From: Devosia sp. LC5
GTDB taxonomy: Bacteria > Pseudomonadota > Alphaproteobacteria > Rhizobiales > Devosiaceae
Assembly (NCBI RefSeq): GCF_000735585.1
Contig: NZ_JNNO01000001.1
Location: forward strand, 186,001-250,000
Direction of reading: 5' to 3'
Length of the DNA: 64,000 nt
The notes under the pieces were generated by a model that searched no databases, was not told the DNA's origin, and saw only the letters and a program-made list of their open reading frames with translations. Position 1 is the stretch's first letter. Every line of letters starts with the position of its first letter. Below, piece after piece: positions 18,566 through 28,512 of the stretch. A program made the position numbers and the translations under genes.

Positions 18566-19390
18566 ATGACCTCACCCATCCTCGTTATCGGCGCTACCGG
18601 CAAGGTCGGCAGCCGCATCGTCGCCAAGCTGGAAGCCCAGAGCCGGCCCGTGCGCGGCGCCTCCCGTCGTTCAACGCCTGCCTTCGACTGGGAGGACGAC
18701 GCCACCTGGAGCCCGGCACTCGCCGGCGCCGAAGCCGTCTTCGTGGCCTTCATGCCGGATCTGGCAGCCAGGGGGGCGCCCGAAGCCATTGCCAAATTCG
18801 CCGAAAAGGCCATCGCCGCCGGCGTCAAGCAAGTGGTCCTGCTCTCCGGCCGGGGCGAAGACAATGCCCTGCGCAGCGAAGCCATCATCCAGGCCTCGGG
18901 ATTGGGCTACACCATCGTCCGCGCCAGTTGGTTCAACCAGAACTTCAGCGATGGGGTTTTCCTGCCCGCGGTTCTCGAAGGCTTCATCTCCCTGCCCGCC
19001 GGCAACCGCAAGGAGCCCTTCATCGATGTCGATGATATTGCCGATGTCGCCGTTGCGGCCCTGACCGACCAGCGCCATCTTGGCCAACTCTACGACGTCA
19101 CCGGCCCGCGCCTGATGACCTTTGCCGAAGCCGCAGCCGAAATCAGCGCCGCTGCCGGCCACCCCGTCACCTATGCCCATATCGCGTTGCCGGATTTCCA
19201 CGCCGCCCTGGTTCCCGAAGTCGGCGCGCCCACAGCAGATTTTCTGCGCGATCTCTGCGAGGAGGTCTTCGACGGTCGCAACGAATCCCTGAGCAATGGG
19301 GTGCAGCGCGCCCTCGGCCGCCAGCCGCGGGACTTTGCCGATTATTGCACCGCAATGGCCGCAACCGGCATCTGGAAACGGGCGGCATGA
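18566..19390 (+). CDS. NmrA-like NAD(P)-binding protein
   Basis: A 274-residue atypical short-chain dehydrogenase of the NmrA/QOR2-like group. The nucleotide-binding motif is VIGATGKVGSRIVAKL at the N-terminus; the NmrA-like segments KQVVLLSGRGEDNALRSEA and RASWFNQNFSDGVF follow. It may be a redox-sensing protein or a quinone/NADPH reductase. It is divergent from the AraC gene and its stop overlaps the start of a DUF4345 gene by four bases, so the two are one transcription unit. Confidence 0.85.
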   Translation: MTSPILVIGATGKVGSRIVAKLEAQSRPVRGASRRSTPAFDWEDDATWSPALAGAEAVFVAFMPDLAARGAPEAIAKFAEKAIAAGVKQVVLLSGRGEDNALRSEAIIQASGLGYTIVRASWFNQNFSDGVFLPAVLEGFISLPAGNRKEPFIDVDDIADVAVAALTDQRHLGQLYDVTGPRLMTFAEAAAEISAAAGHPVTYAHIALPDFHAALVPEVGAPTADFLRDLCEEVFDGRNESLSNGVQRALGRQPRDFADYCTAMAATGIWKRAA

Positions 19391-19770
19391 TCCGGGCGGC
19401 CTATCTGATGCTCGCCGGTCTCATTGGGGCCGGTCTGGGCACGATGATTCTCTTCGCGCCGGTCCCGTTTTACGCCGGATACGACATTGATCCCGGCGGA
19501 CAGGTCAACCTGCTCAATGAATTGCGCTCGCATGGCCTCTCGCTGCTCGGCGCCGGCATCTTCATCGCTTCCGGCGCCTTCCTTTCGCGGCTGGCTTCCG
19601 CTGCCACCATTGTCGCCACCGGTCTCTACCTGGGTTACGGCGTCTCCCGCCTGGTCGCCATTGCCCTCGACGGCCTGCCGTCCTGGGGCTTGCTTGGGGC
19701 CGGGGCGGTCGAGCTTGCCCTGGGCCTCGCCGGTCTCGGCCTGCTGCTGCGCAGCCGCGCGGCAACCTGA
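19387..19770 (+). CDS. DUF4345 family membrane protein
   Basis: A 127-residue protein with four hydrophobic helices (LMLAGLIGAGLGTMILFAPV; LSLLGAGIFIASGAFLS; ATIVATGLYLGYGVSR; GAVELALGLAGLGLLLR). The ELRSHGLSLLGAG block is typical of DUF4345. Function unknown. ATG start within the NmrA-like stop (ATGA). Confidence 0.75.
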   Translation: MIRAAYLMLAGLIGAGLGTMILFAPVPFYAGYDIDPGGQVNLLNELRSHGLSLLGAGIFIASGAFLSRLASAATIVATGLYLGYGVSRLVAIALDGLPSWGLLGAGAVELALGLAGLGLLLRSRAAT

Positions 19771-19875
19771 GCCGATCAGCGGCCACTCACCCGGCCGTTG
19801 ATTTCCCCGCCTTTTGGGCTTGCCCCCCATCGCCCCCTCCGCTAGACCGCTGCAAATATCGCAGGATGGGAGCGC

Positions 19876-20874
19876 ATGGCACAAACTCGCGCCAGCAAGA
19901 CCGCAACGCCCGCCGGTTCGACCGGCGACTTCCCCCCATTTAACCAGCGCCATCTGCTTTCGATAGCCGACCTCAAGCAGCACGAGATCATCGATCTGCT
20001 CGATCGCGCCGAACGCATGGTTCCGGTCAGCCGGCAGGAGCGCAAGACGCTCCCCACCCTTTCCGGCAAGACGCAGATTAATCTCTTCTTCGAACCATCG
20101 ACTCGCACCCAGGGCTCGTTCGAGATCGCTGGCAAGCGGCTGGGCGCCCTGGTCATGAACATGTCGGTCAAGACCAGCTCGGTATCCAAGGGCGAAACCC
20201 TGATTGACACCGCCACCACGCTCAACGCCATGCGGCCCGACGTCATCGTGGTGCGCCACTCTGCGGCCGGCGCGGTGGAATTGCTGTCGCAAAAAGTCGG
20301 CTGCGCGGTGATCAATGCCGGTGACGGCGCCCATGAGCACCCGACCCAGGCCCTGCTCGATGCCCTGACCATCCGCAACCACAAGGGCCGCATTTCGGGG
20401 CTCACCGTCGCTATCTGCGGCGATATCGCCAACTCCCGCGTCGTCCGCTCCAATCTGCTGCTGCTCGGCGCGCTCAATGTGCGCACCCGCGTCATCGCCC
20501 CGCGCAATCTGCTGCCCGCCGGCATCGAACACCTCGCCACCGAAGTGTTCACCGATATGCGTGAAGGCCTCAAGGATGTCGACGTGGTCATGATGCTGCG
20601 CCTGCAGCATGAGCGCGCCAATGGCCGCATGATCCCCTCGGTCCGTGAATATTACCGCTTCTACGGGCTGGACGCGGAAAAACTCAGTTTTGCCAGGCCC
20701 GACTGCATCGTCATGCATCCCGGCCCGATGAACCGGGGCGTCGAGATCGATCCTGCCATTGCCGATGGCCCGGCCTCCGTGGTCACCGAACAGGTTGAAA
20801 TGGGCGTCGCCGTGCGCATGGCCGTGCTCGATGCCCTGCTGCCGGCCAGAAATATCGCGGGGAACGAAATATGA
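19876..20874 (+). CDS. pyrB: Aspartate carbamoyltransferase catalytic subunit
   Basis: Condenses carbamoyl phosphate with aspartate in pyrimidine synthesis. 332 residues. The carbamoyl-phosphate loop [19 protein letters not shown], the [14 protein letters not shown] block and the aspartate-loop [12 protein letters not shown] are present. No pyrI is adjacent; instead the next gene, overlapping by four bases (ATGA), is a dihydroorotase homologue lacking metal ligands, the arrangement of class A ATCases in Pseudomonas. Confidence 0.96.
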   Translation: MAQTRASKTATPAGSTGDFPPFNQRHLLSIADLKQHEIIDLLDRAERMVPVSRQERKTLPTLSGKTQINLFFEPSTRTQGSFEIAGKRLGALVMNMSVKTSSVSKGETLIDTATTLNAMRPDVIVVRHSAAGAVELLSQKVGCAVINAGDGAHEHPTQALLDALTIRNHKGRISGLTVAICGDIANSRVVRSNLLLLGALNVRTRVIAPRNLLPAGIEHLATEVFTDMREGLKDVDVVMMLRLQHERANGRMIPSVREYYRFYGLDAEKLSFARPDCIVMHPGPMNRGVEIDPAIADGPASVVTEQVEMGVAVRMAVLDALLPARNIAGNEI

Positions 20875-22169
20875 GCCGTCCCCTCCTCATCGAAAATGCC
20901 CGCATCGTAGATCCGCCCTCGGGCACTGACCAGCAAGGCGCGGTCCTCGTCGAAAACGGCCTCATTTCCGATATCGCCTTTGGTGGTCCGGTCGGCGTGC
21001 CCGAGGATGCTGAAGTCTTCAACGCCCGTGGCCATGTGCTCTCGCCCGGCCTGATCGATATGCGCGTTTTTACCGGCGAACCCGGCAAGGAATATCGCGA
21101 AACCCTTGCCTCGGCGGGCGAAGCCGCTGCCGCTGGCGGCGTCACCAGTTTCGTCATGATGCCCGACACTACTCCCGTAGTGGATGATGGCGCCCTGATC
21201 GATTTTCTGATCCGTCGCGCCAAGGCGACCAGCAAGGTCAACGTCCTGCCAGCTGGCGCCATCACCAAGGGGCTGGACGGTCAGGAAATGACCGAATTCG
21301 GCTTGCTCAAGGAAGCCGGTGCCGTCTGCATCACCGATGGCCGCCGCTCGATCCAGTCGACTTCGCTGCTGCGCACCGTGATGAGCTACGCCGCCAATTA
21401 TGGCCTCACGGTCGTCCACCACGTCTCCGACAAGGGGCTGACCGGCGATGGCGTGATGAATGAAGGCCTCTTCGCCACCATTCTGGGCCTCAGGGGCATT
21501 CCCCGCGAAGCCGAGACCATCCCCCTCGCCCGCGATTTGCAATTGGCTGCCCTCACCGGCACCAAATATCATGCCGCCCAGATCTCCTGCGCCGGCTCGG
21601 TCGACCTCGTCGCCGCCGCCAAGAAACGCAACGCATCGGTTACCGCTGGTATCTCGATCAACAATCTGGCGCTCAACGAAAATGACATCGGCCGCTACCG
21701 CACCTTCTTTAAACTTTCGACACCGCTGCGCTCCGAAGATGATCGCCAGGCAGTCATCGAGGGCCTGCGCAATGGCACGATCGACACCATTCACTCCGAT
21801 CACGATCCCCAGGATTCCGAGGTCAAGCGCCAGCCCTTCGCCGAAGCCTCCGATGGCGCCATCGGCCTCGAGACCCTGCTGGCCGCCGCCTTGCGGCTGG
21901 TTCATTCCGGCGATATCGATCTGCTGACGGTGCTGCGCGCCATGACCAGCCGGCCGGCCGATATTCTGGGCCTGCCCAGTGGGCGTATCGCCAAGGGCGC
22001 GCCGGCCGATCTGATCGTGTTCGATCTCGACTATCCCTGGCAGGTCACCGAGCGCGAAATCCGTTCACGCTCGCACAATACCGCCTTTGAAGGCGCGCGA
22101 CTTGCTGGCAAGGTGCTGCGCACAATCGTGGGCGGCCAAACCGTCCATACCCATGTCGAGGAGAGCTGA
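20871..22169 (+). CDS. Dihydroorotase homologue lacking metal ligands (PyrC'-like)
   Basis: A 432-residue amidohydrolase-fold protein of the dihydroorotase family. In active enzymes the strand after PGLID reads H-x-H; here it is [15 protein letters not shown], so both histidines are gone, and the later metal histidine is replaced in [12 protein letters not shown]. The SDHDPQ aspartate is kept. In Pseudomonas an inactive PyrC' is required to assemble the PyrB dodecamer; I infer the same here from the overlap with pyrB. A separate active pyrC would be needed elsewhere in the genome. Confidence 0.85.
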   Translation: MSRPLLIENARIVDPPSGTDQQGAVLVENGLISDIAFGGPVGVPEDAEVFNARGHVLSPGLIDMRVFTGEPGKEYRETLASAGEAAAAGGVTSFVMMPDTTPVVDDGALIDFLIRRAKATSKVNVLPAGAITKGLDGQEMTEFGLLKEAGAVCITDGRRSIQSTSLLRTVMSYAANYGLTVVHHVSDKGLTGDGVMNEGLFATILGLRGIPREAETIPLARDLQLAALTGTKYHAAQISCAGSVDLVAAAKKRNASVTAGISINNLALNENDIGRYRTFFKLSTPLRSEDDRQAVIEGLRNGTIDTIHSDHDPQDSEVKRQPFAEASDGAIGLETLLAAALRLVHSGDIDLLTVLRAMTSRPADILGLPSGRIAKGAPADLIVFDLDYPWQVTEREIRSRSHNTAFEGARLAGKVLRTIVGGQTVHTHVEES

Positions 22170-22172
22170 TCC

Positions 22173-22853
22173 GTGACGGATTCCTATGTGCCGATGTTCG
22201 CGAGCTGGCTGTTTGGCGGCGCCATGCTGCCTGGCCTCGTCATCACGCTGCTCATCGCCTACCTGTTCGGCTCCATTCCCTTCGGCCTGTTTCTGACCCG
22301 CGCCGCCGGGCTGGGCGACATCCGCCAGATCGGCTCCGGTAACATCGGCGCTACCAATGTGCTGCGCACCGGCAATCGCTGGATCGCGGCGGCCACCCTG
22401 TTGCTGGATGCCGCCAAGGCCTCCGTGGCTATCCTCGTGGCCCGCACGCTGCTCAATAATCCCGGCCTGCCCGTGGGCGGCGATCCCGCCCTGCCGCTCT
22501 ATCTGGCAGCTTTTGGCGCGTTTCTGGGCCATTGCTTCCCCGTCTGGCTCGGCTTCAAGGGCGGCAAGGGCGTCGCCGTGATGATCGGCAGCCTGCTCAC
22601 CCTGTCCTGGCCGGTCGGGCTGATCTTCTGCGGCGTCTGGCTACTCATCGCTTTCACTCGCAAGCTGTCGTCCCTTGCGGCCCTCACCGGCGCGGCCACC
22701 GCGCCGATCTTTGCCTATGTGGTGGTCGATGAATGGCTGGCGGCCACGGCAGCCGTGCTGGCGATCCTGCTCTTCTACCAGCACCGCGAAAATATCATGC
22801 GGTTGATGTCTGGCACCGAGCCCAAGATCGGCTCCGAAAAGAAGGGCTCATAG
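22173..22853 (+). CDS. plsY: Glycerol-3-phosphate acyltransferase PlsY
   Basis: Membrane acyltransferase using acyl-phosphate to make lysophosphatidate, the first step of phospholipid synthesis. 226 residues, GTG start. The three conserved loops are seen: AYLFGSIPFGLFLTR, GSGNIGATNVLRTGNRW, and GHCFPVWLGFKGGKGVA. It follows the pyrC'-like gene by only 3 bases, so it belongs to the pyrB operon. Confidence 0.95.
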   Translation: MTDSYVPMFASWLFGGAMLPGLVITLLIAYLFGSIPFGLFLTRAAGLGDIRQIGSGNIGATNVLRTGNRWIAAATLLLDAAKASVAILVARTLLNNPGLPVGGDPALPLYLAAFGAFLGHCFPVWLGFKGGKGVAVMIGSLLTLSWPVGLIFCGVWLLIAFTRKLSSLAALTGAATAPIFAYVVVDEWLAATAAVLAILLFYQHRENIMRLMSGTEPKIGSEKKGS

Positions 22854-22880
22854 GCCTTGGCGCTGCGCTCGGGTGGAAAT

Positions 22881-23984
22881 ATGTTGACCCCGTCGCAGCG
22901 CGTCGCCTGGCTTCGCCTGCTGCGCACCGACAATGTGGGCCCCGTCACCTTCCGCCAATTGCTCAACCGGTTCGGCTCCGCCGAGGCGGCGATCGACGCC
23001 CTGCCGGGCCTGCTCAAGCGCACCGGCAAGCCGCTGCGCGTCACCACGCCATCGCAGGCCGAAGATGAGATTGCCGGGCTCCAGCGCTATGGCGCGCGCC
23101 TCGTCGCCACCGGCGAAGCAGGCTATCCCGATCTGCTCAATCACATTTCGGCGCCGCCGCCGCTTATCACCATGGCCGGTGGCGAAAACCTCGATTGGCA
23201 GCGAACGGTCGGCATTGTCGGCGCCCGCAACGCCTCGTCCGCTGGCATCAAGATGACGCGCCTGCTGGCAACCGATCTGGGCGAACGCGGCTATACCGTG
23301 GTCTCGGGCCTGGCCCGCGGCATCGATACGGCCGCCCATCAGGCCAGCCTCACCACCGGCACCATCGCCGTTCTCGCCGGCGGCTTCGACAAGATCTATC
23401 CGTCCGAGAACATCCCGCTCGCCCATGACATTCTCGACAATGGCGGCGCCCTGCTGACCGAAATGCCGCTAGGCTGGGAACCGCGCGCCCGCGACTTCCC
23501 CAGGCGTAACCGGCTGGTTTCGGGTCTGTCCCTCGGCATTGTCGTGGTCGAAGCTGCCAAGCGCTCCGGCTCGCTCATCACCGCGCGCTTGGCGCTCGAA
23601 CAAAACCGCGACGTCTTCGCCGTGCCTGGCTCGCCGCTCGACCCGCGCGCCGAAGGCGGCAATTCACTGATCCAGCAAGGCGCCAAGCTGATTACCAATG
23701 CTGAAGACATCATCGAAACGCTCGGCAGCGCCGACCCCGCCCGCAACGCCCTGTTCGACCCGCCATGGGAGCCGGACCTGGGCATCGAAGCCGCAGAACC
23801 GGCCCCCGGCGACGATGAAAAATCCCGGCTTCTCTCGGCTCTCAGCGCCACGCCTGTCGAAATCGACGAACTGATCCGCCAATCCAGCCTCACCGCTGCC
23901 GCTATGCAAATGCTGCTGCTCGAACTCGACCTGGCCGGCCAGATCGAGTGGTCGAGCGGGCAATTGGTGGCGTTGAAATACTAG
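22881..23984 (+). CDS. dprA: DNA-processing protein DprA
   Basis: Binds incoming single-stranded DNA and loads RecA during transformation. 367 residues. An N-terminal helix-hairpin-helix-like part (LRTDNVGPVTFRQLLNRFGS) is followed by the Rossmann-like core with GIVGARNASSAG, VSGLARGIDTAAHQASL and FPRRNRLVSGLSLGIVVVEA, and a C-terminal winged-helix part from about residue 300. I start at ATG 22881 (GGTGGA upstream); a TTG at 22857 is possible. Confidence 0.94.
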   Translation: MLTPSQRVAWLRLLRTDNVGPVTFRQLLNRFGSAEAAIDALPGLLKRTGKPLRVTTPSQAEDEIAGLQRYGARLVATGEAGYPDLLNHISAPPPLITMAGGENLDWQRTVGIVGARNASSAGIKMTRLLATDLGERGYTVVSGLARGIDTAAHQASLTTGTIAVLAGGFDKIYPSENIPLAHDILDNGGALLTEMPLGWEPRARDFPRRNRLVSGLSLGIVVVEAAKRSGSLITARLALEQNRDVFAVPGSPLDPRAEGGNSLIQQGAKLITNAEDIIETLGSADPARNALFDPPWEPDLGIEAAEPAPGDDEKSRLLSALSATPVEIDELIRQSSLTAAAMQMLLLELDLAGQIEWSSGQLVALKY

Positions 23985-24034
23985 CTATCCACCTCTACCC
24001 TCGCCCCTTGAGGGAAAGGGGAGAAGGAAGAAAC

Positions 24035-25066
24035 CTACCGCCCGCCTTCGATGTTGCGGTTCCGCTGGTTGATGCCGCCAGTCCCATAGGGATAGTCGGC
24101 CATCACCGGCTTGCTGACATCACCCAAGGTCTGCAGGTCACCTGCACTCAGCTTGAGTGCCGCCGATTTGAGGTTGTCGGCCAATTGCTCCTGCGTCCGG
24201 GCCCCCAGGATCACCGAGGCCACCGCCGGTTGCGCTGCGACCCAGGCCAATGCCACCTGCGCCATGCTGACGCCGCGCGCCTTGGCGATATCCTCGACCG
24301 CCCCGATCACCGCCCAAGTGCTGTCCTTGGCATTGCGGGCCTCGAAGGCTTCCATGCCGCGCTTGGGATTTTCGCCGAGCCGTGTCGCGCCAGTCGGCAT
24401 CTGGTCGCGCTTATACTTGCCCGAGAGCCAGCCGCCACCCAAGGGCGACCATGGCAGCAGGCCAATGCCGGCATCCAGCGAGGCCGGCACGATCTCGTGC
24501 TCGATGTCGCGCACCAATAGGCTATATTGCGGCTGCAGCGTCACCGGGGGCTGGTAGCCGTTGAGCTTGGCCAGCCACACCGCCTTGGTCAGTTGCCAGC
24601 CGGTGAAATTGGAAAAGCCGTAATAGGCAATCTTGCCGTTACGGATCGAGTCATCGAGAAAGCGCAGCGTTTCCTCGAGCGGCGTCAGCACGTCAAAGGC
24701 GTGCATCTGATAAAGATCGATCTGCTCCACCCCCAGCCGCTTGAGCGAAGCATCGAGCGCCGCCCCCAGATGCTTGCGCGACAGGCCCAGATCGTTCGGC
24801 CCCTGCCCCATGGGAAACCGCCCCTTGGTGGCGATGACCAGGTTTTGCGCCCTGCCCGGCTTGTCCTTGAGCCAGCGCCCGATAATCTCCTCGGAAACAC
24901 CCGCGCTATAGACGTCGGCCGTGTCGATGAAATTGCCGCCCGCAGCCACATAATCGTCCAGCAACTTGAACGAGGTGGCCTCATCGGCCTCGCTGCCGAA
25001 GGTCATCGTGCCCAGGCACAGATGCGAGACGACAGCGCCGCTATTGCCGAGTTTGCGATAGTCCAT
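24035..25066 (-). CDS. Aldo/keto reductase
   Basis: A 343-residue NADPH-dependent oxidoreductase of the AKR superfamily, close to the YajO/voltage-channel beta-subunit-like group. Catalytic tetrad positions are visible: Asp and Tyr in IDTADVYSAG, Lys in VIATKGRF, His in YQMHAFD. The C-terminal cofactor segment is ASVILGARTQEQLADNL. Its substrate is unknown. It converges on dprA and diverges from topA. Confidence 0.92.
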   Translation of the reverse strand: MDYRKLGNSGAVVSHLCLGTMTFGSEADEATSFKLLDDYVAAGGNFIDTADVYSAGVSEEIIGRWLKDKPGRAQNLVIATKGRFPMGQGPNDLGLSRKHLGAALDASLKRLGVEQIDLYQMHAFDVLTPLEETLRFLDDSIRNGKIAYYGFSNFTGWQLTKAVWLAKLNGYQPPVTLQPQYSLLVRDIEHEIVPASLDAGIGLLPWSPLGGGWLSGKYKRDQMPTGATRLGENPKRGMEAFEARNAKDSTWAVIGAVEDIAKARGVSMAQVALAWVAAQPAVASVILGARTQEQLADNLKSAALKLSAGDLQTLGDVSKPVMADYPYGTGGINQRNRNIEGGR

Positions 25067-25345
25067 GTCATATCTCCTGAAACGGCCCTTGGCGACGCTC
25101 CGGAGACGATCGCGCGCACAGGCGCAAACCGGTCAATCGGGGAGCAATGCATAGAGGGCGAAGCGCAGAACGCGCGACAAGCATTTGTGCACATCTGGTA
25201 TGGCAGATGCAAGACAGTCGGCGCCCGCAAATTTTCCTCTCTCTAAGAGAGAGTGCAGCCACTCCCATTTGCCCACATTGACAGCGCCGCTCGCCTTCAC
25301 CATGTTGCGCCACCTCAAGACAAGCGGTTGCGGAACGGAATATCC
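25067..25345. other. Divergent intergenic region between aldo/keto reductase and topA
   Basis: About 280 bases without a supported gene. It contains a short AT-richer patch (AATTTTCCTCTCTCTAAGAGAGAG, about 25230-25253) with the palindrome CTCTCT-AAGAGAG, a possible regulatory element for topA. No clear sigma-70 boxes can be asserted. Confidence 0.3.
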
Positions 25346-27994
25346 ATGAAGGTCGTCGTCGTTGAAAGTCCGGCTAAAGCCAAGACAATCAACAAATATC
25401 TGGGCTCGGGCTATGAAGTCCTGGCGTCCTTCGGCCATATCCGCGATCTCCCCGCGAAGGACGGATCGGTCCGTCCCGATGAAGATTTCGCCATGTCCTG
25501 GGAGGTCGATACGGCCTCCAGGAAACGCGTTGCCGACATTGCCAACGCCCTCAAGGGCGCCGATGGCCTGATCCTCGCCACCGACCCTGACCGCGAAGGT
25601 GAGGCGATTTCCTGGCACATCCTGGATGTCCTCCGCGCCAAGAAGGCGATCAAGAAGGACACATCCGTCCAGCGTGTCGTGTTCAACGCCATCACCAAGG
25701 ATGCCGTGACCGCCGCGATGGCCAGGCCGCGCGATATCGATATGCCGCTGGTGGATGCCTACCTGGCCCGCCGTGCCCTCGATTACCTCGTGGGTTTCAC
25801 CCTCTCGCCCATCCTCTGGCGCAAGCTGCCCGGCTCCCGTTCGGCCGGCCGCGTGCAGTCGGTGGCGCTGCGCCTGGTCTCCGACCGCGAAGCCGAGATC
25901 GAAAAGTTCAAGGCCGACGAATATTGGACGGTCGAAGCCAAGCTGGCCCAATCGGGCAAGAGCTTCCTGGCGCGCCTTTTCTCGGTCGATGGCAAGAAAA
26001 CCGATAAGCTCGACATCAAGACCGGCGAGAACGCCGCAGAGCTCAAGCAATTGATCGAGGCGGGCCAGTTCAACGTCTCCAACGTCGAAAAGAAGCCGAC
26101 CAAGCGCAATCCCTACGCGCCCTTCACCACGTCCAGCCTGCAGCAGGATGCGTCGTCCCGGCTGGGCCTCTCGCCCAACCGTACCATGCAGATCGCCCAG
26201 CGCCTCTACGAAGACGGCCTGATCACCTATATGCGTACCGACGCCGTGCAGATGGCGCCCGAGGGCATATCCATGGCTCGCTCGGTCATCGGCAAATATT
26301 TCGGCGAGGAATACCTGCCGGAAAAGGCCCGCATCTATCAGACCAAGGCCAAGAACGCCCAGGAGGCGCACGAAGCCATCCGCCCCACCGACATGTTCAA
26401 GCGGCCGGAAAATCTCAATCTGGATGCCGACCAGTCCAAGCTCTATGGCCTGATCTGGCGCCGTACGCTGGCCAGCCAGATGAAGTCCGCCGAGATCGAT
26501 CGCACCACTGTCGACATCGCCGTCAATGTGCCCGGCCGCCAGGTCGAACTGCGTGCTGTCGGCTCGGTCGTCACCTTCCCGGGCTTCCTCAAGCTCTATG
26601 GCGTCGAGGTCAAATCCGACGAAGATGAGGAAGACGAGGACAGCCGCGAACTGCCCCCGCTCGCCGTGGGCGACAAGCCCGACCTGCAATCGGTCGATAT
26701 CGAGCAGCATTTCACCCAGCCGCCGAGCCGCTATACCGAAGCCAGCCTCATCAAGAAGATGGAAGAACTCGGCATTGGCCGCCCCTCCACCTATGCGGCG
26801 ACGCTGACCACCCTCAAGGATCGCGACTATGTCCGCCTTGAGGGCAAGGCCCTGCATCCCGAAGATCGCGGCCGCATCGTCACCGCTTTCCTAGAGAGCT
26901 TCTTCACGCGCTATGTCGAATATGGCTTCACCGCGGGCCTGGAAGAACAGCTCGACCAGGTCTCCGCCGGCGACCTTGAATACAAGACCGTGCTGCGCGA
27001 TTTCTGGAAGGATTTCACGCATGCCACCGACGAGATCAAGGATCTGCGCGTCTCCGAAGTGCTTGACGCGCTGAACGAATTGCTCGCCAGCCGCATCTTC
27101 CCGCCCAAGGAAGACGGCTCCGATCCGCGCCGCTGCCCCACCTGCGGCACCGGCCAGCTCTCGCTCAAGCTGGGCAAGTTCGGCGCCTTTATCGGCTGCT
27201 CGAACTACCCCGAATGCAAGCACACCATGCAGCTCTCGGACGCGGCCAATGGCCAGTCCAGCGAAGCCGCACAGGGCGATGGCATCCTGGGCACCGATCC
27301 GGAATCGGGCGAAGAGGTCCACCTCAAGACCGGCCGTTTCGGCCCCTATGTCCAGCTCGGCGACGGCAAGGAGCCCAAGCGCAGCTCCCTGCCCAAGGGT
27401 TGGGAAGCAACCACGCTCAATCTCGAACAGGCGCTCAAGCTGCTGTCGCTTCCCCGCGAGGTGGGCTTGCATCCCGAGACCCAGCTCCCCATATCCGCTG
27501 GTATCGGCCGCTACGGCCCCTTCGTCCTGCATGATGGCAAATATGCCAACCTGCCCGATGTCGAAGAGGTTTTCACCGTCGGCATCAACCGCGCCGTCGA
27601 CCTGATCGCCCAGAAAGCCGCTGGCGGCTTCAAGCGCGGAGGCGGCGCCTCGGTGGCCGCCATCCAGACCTTCGAGCACGATAACGGCCCCATCACCGTC
27701 CGCGCCGGCCGCTACGGCCCCTATGTCAACCAGGGCAAGATCAACGCCACCATCCCCAAGGACGTGCAGCCCGAGGCGGTAACGCTCGACCAGGCCGTGC
27801 AGTGGATCGCAGCGCGAGCCGAAGCCACGGGGACGAAGGTGAAGAAGGCTCCGGCAAAAAAGGCCGCTGCCAAGAAGCCGGCGGCGAAAAAGGCAACAAC
27901 TAAAGCTGCAGGTGAAAAGCCTGTGGCCAAGAAAGCGGCGCCGAAGAAGGTGGCGGTGAAAAAGGTCGTGTCGGACGAAGACGTGCCTTTCTAG
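25346..27994 (+). CDS. topA: DNA topoisomerase I
   Basis: Relaxes negative supercoils by a type IA strand-passage mechanism. 882 residues. Toprim begins VVVESPAKAKTINKYLG and includes ATDPDREGEAISWH; the catalytic Tyr lies in LITYMRTDAVQMA. The C-terminal part has a four-cysteine zinc ribbon (CPTCGTGQ...CSNYPECKH) plus repeated RYGPYV/GRFGPYVQLG modules, and ends with a Lys/Ala-rich tail of about 55 residues. Start chosen at the Toprim N-terminus. A homologue of the E. coli TopAI inhibitor lies 12 kb upstream. Confidence 0.96.
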   Translation: MKVVVVESPAKAKTINKYLGSGYEVLASFGHIRDLPAKDGSVRPDEDFAMSWEVDTASRKRVADIANALKGADGLILATDPDREGEAISWHILDVLRAKKAIKKDTSVQRVVFNAITKDAVTAAMARPRDIDMPLVDAYLARRALDYLVGFTLSPILWRKLPGSRSAGRVQSVALRLVSDREAEIEKFKADEYWTVEAKLAQSGKSFLARLFSVDGKKTDKLDIKTGENAAELKQLIEAGQFNVSNVEKKPTKRNPYAPFTTSSLQQDASSRLGLSPNRTMQIAQRLYEDGLITYMRTDAVQMAPEGISMARSVIGKYFGEEYLPEKARIYQTKAKNAQEAHEAIRPTDMFKRPENLNLDADQSKLYGLIWRRTLASQMKSAEIDRTTVDIAVNVPGRQVELRAVGSVVTFPGFLKLYGVEVKSDEDEEDEDSRELPPLAVGDKPDLQSVDIEQHFTQPPSRYTEASLIKKMEELGIGRPSTYAATLTTLKDRDYVRLEGKALHPEDRGRIVTAFLESFFTRYVEYGFTAGLEEQLDQVSAGDLEYKTVLRDFWKDFTHATDEIKDLRVSEVLDALNELLASRIFPPKEDGSDPRRCPTCGTGQLSLKLGKFGAFIGCSNYPECKHTMQLSDAANGQSSEAAQGDGILGTDPESGEEVHLKTGRFGPYVQLGDGKEPKRSSLPKGWEATTLNLEQALKLLSLPREVGLHPETQLPISAGIGRYGPFVLHDGKYANLPDVEEVFTVGINRAVDLIAQKAAGGFKRGGGASVAAIQTFEHDNGPITVRAGRYGPYVNQGKINATIPKDVQPEAVTLDQAVQWIAARAEATGTKVKKAPAKKAAAKKPAAKKATTKAAGEKPVAKKAAPKKVAVKKVVSDEDVPF

Positions 27995-28038
27995 GCGCTC
28001 CCGCCCGATCCACACATTTCACTCCACTCACCTCCCCA

Positions 28039-28069
28039 CCGGATCTCCCTCGGGCTTGACCCGAGGGCC
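28039..28069 (+). repeat. REP-like palindromic element, copy B
   Basis: 31-base element CCGGATCT-CCCTCGGG-CTTGA-CCCGAGGG-CC; the 8-bp stem around CTTGA is perfect. It is the exact reverse complement of 28113-28143, 43 bases away. It sits between topA and the end of the GIY-YIG gene. Confidence 0.85.
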
Positions 28070-28112
28070 TTTAGGATCGGCACGTTCCTAACGAGTGTGC
28101 ATTGGGAGAGTG

Positions 28113-28143
28113 GCCCTCGGGTCAAGCCCGAGGGAGATCCGGG
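28113..28143 (-). repeat. REP-like palindromic element, copy C
   Basis: Perfect inverted copy of the element at 28039-28069 over all 31 bases. Together they form a REPIN/BIME-like pair that can fold into one large cruciform downstream of the GIY-YIG gene. Confidence 0.85.
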
Positions 28144-28183
28144 GTTAACTAATAAGTGCGTCGCCACCAAAATGCGACACACC

Positions 28184-28474
28184 TCACCCGTGCCCTAACC
28201 CAAAATACAGATCATCCCATTCGGGGTTATGCTTCTCGATCAGCTCATCCTTCCACGCCCGCACCCAGTGCTTGATATTATGCTCGCGCTGCATGGCCCG
28301 GTGCATATTCTGGTGTTCCTCGAAATACACCAGCAGATGGCAGTGATGTTCCTTGGTGAACCCCGGAACCACCGCGTTCTTATGCTCCCACACCCGGCGA
28401 ACAAGATCGCCGGTCGCACCGACATAGACGGTCCCAAATTTCCGGTTTGCCATGATGTAAACCCAAGCCGCCAT
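28184..28474 (-). CDS. GIY-YIG nuclease family protein bracketed by REP pairs
   Basis: A 96-residue single-domain endonuclease of the small UPF0213/YhbQ-like kind. Expected active-site positions are present: VYI at 5-7, VYVG at 16-19, Arg27 and His31 in VRRVWEHK, Glu64 in MQREHNIK, and Asn83 in KHNPEW. The ATG at 28474 has GGGGA six bases upstream; the frame is open through the neighbouring REP element, but that stretch is not part of the domain. Inverted REP pairs lie on both sides (28039-28143 and 28513-28623). It may act on those palindromes; this is inference. Confidence 0.85.
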   Translation of the reverse strand: MAAWVYIMANRKFGTVYVGATGDLVRRVWEHKNAVVPGFTKEHHCHLLVYFEEHQNMHRAMQREHNIKHWVRAWKDELIEKHNPEWDDLYFGLGHG

Positions 28475-28512
28475 CCTCTTCCCCGAGCTTGAACCCAAAA
28501 CCCAACCACCCA

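Noticed and set aside
24003-24021. Hairpin CCCCTT-GAGGGA-AAGGGG between dprA and the aldo/keto reductase
   Set aside because: Only a 6-bp stem with no T-run, in a purine/pyrimidine-rich stretch. It may be a common intergenic motif, but one copy is not enough to call it.
27995-28183. Possible rho-independent terminator of topA made of copies B and C
   Set aside because: The pair can form a large stem but lacks a T-run; its repeat nature is better supported than a terminator role, so it is described only as a repeat pair.
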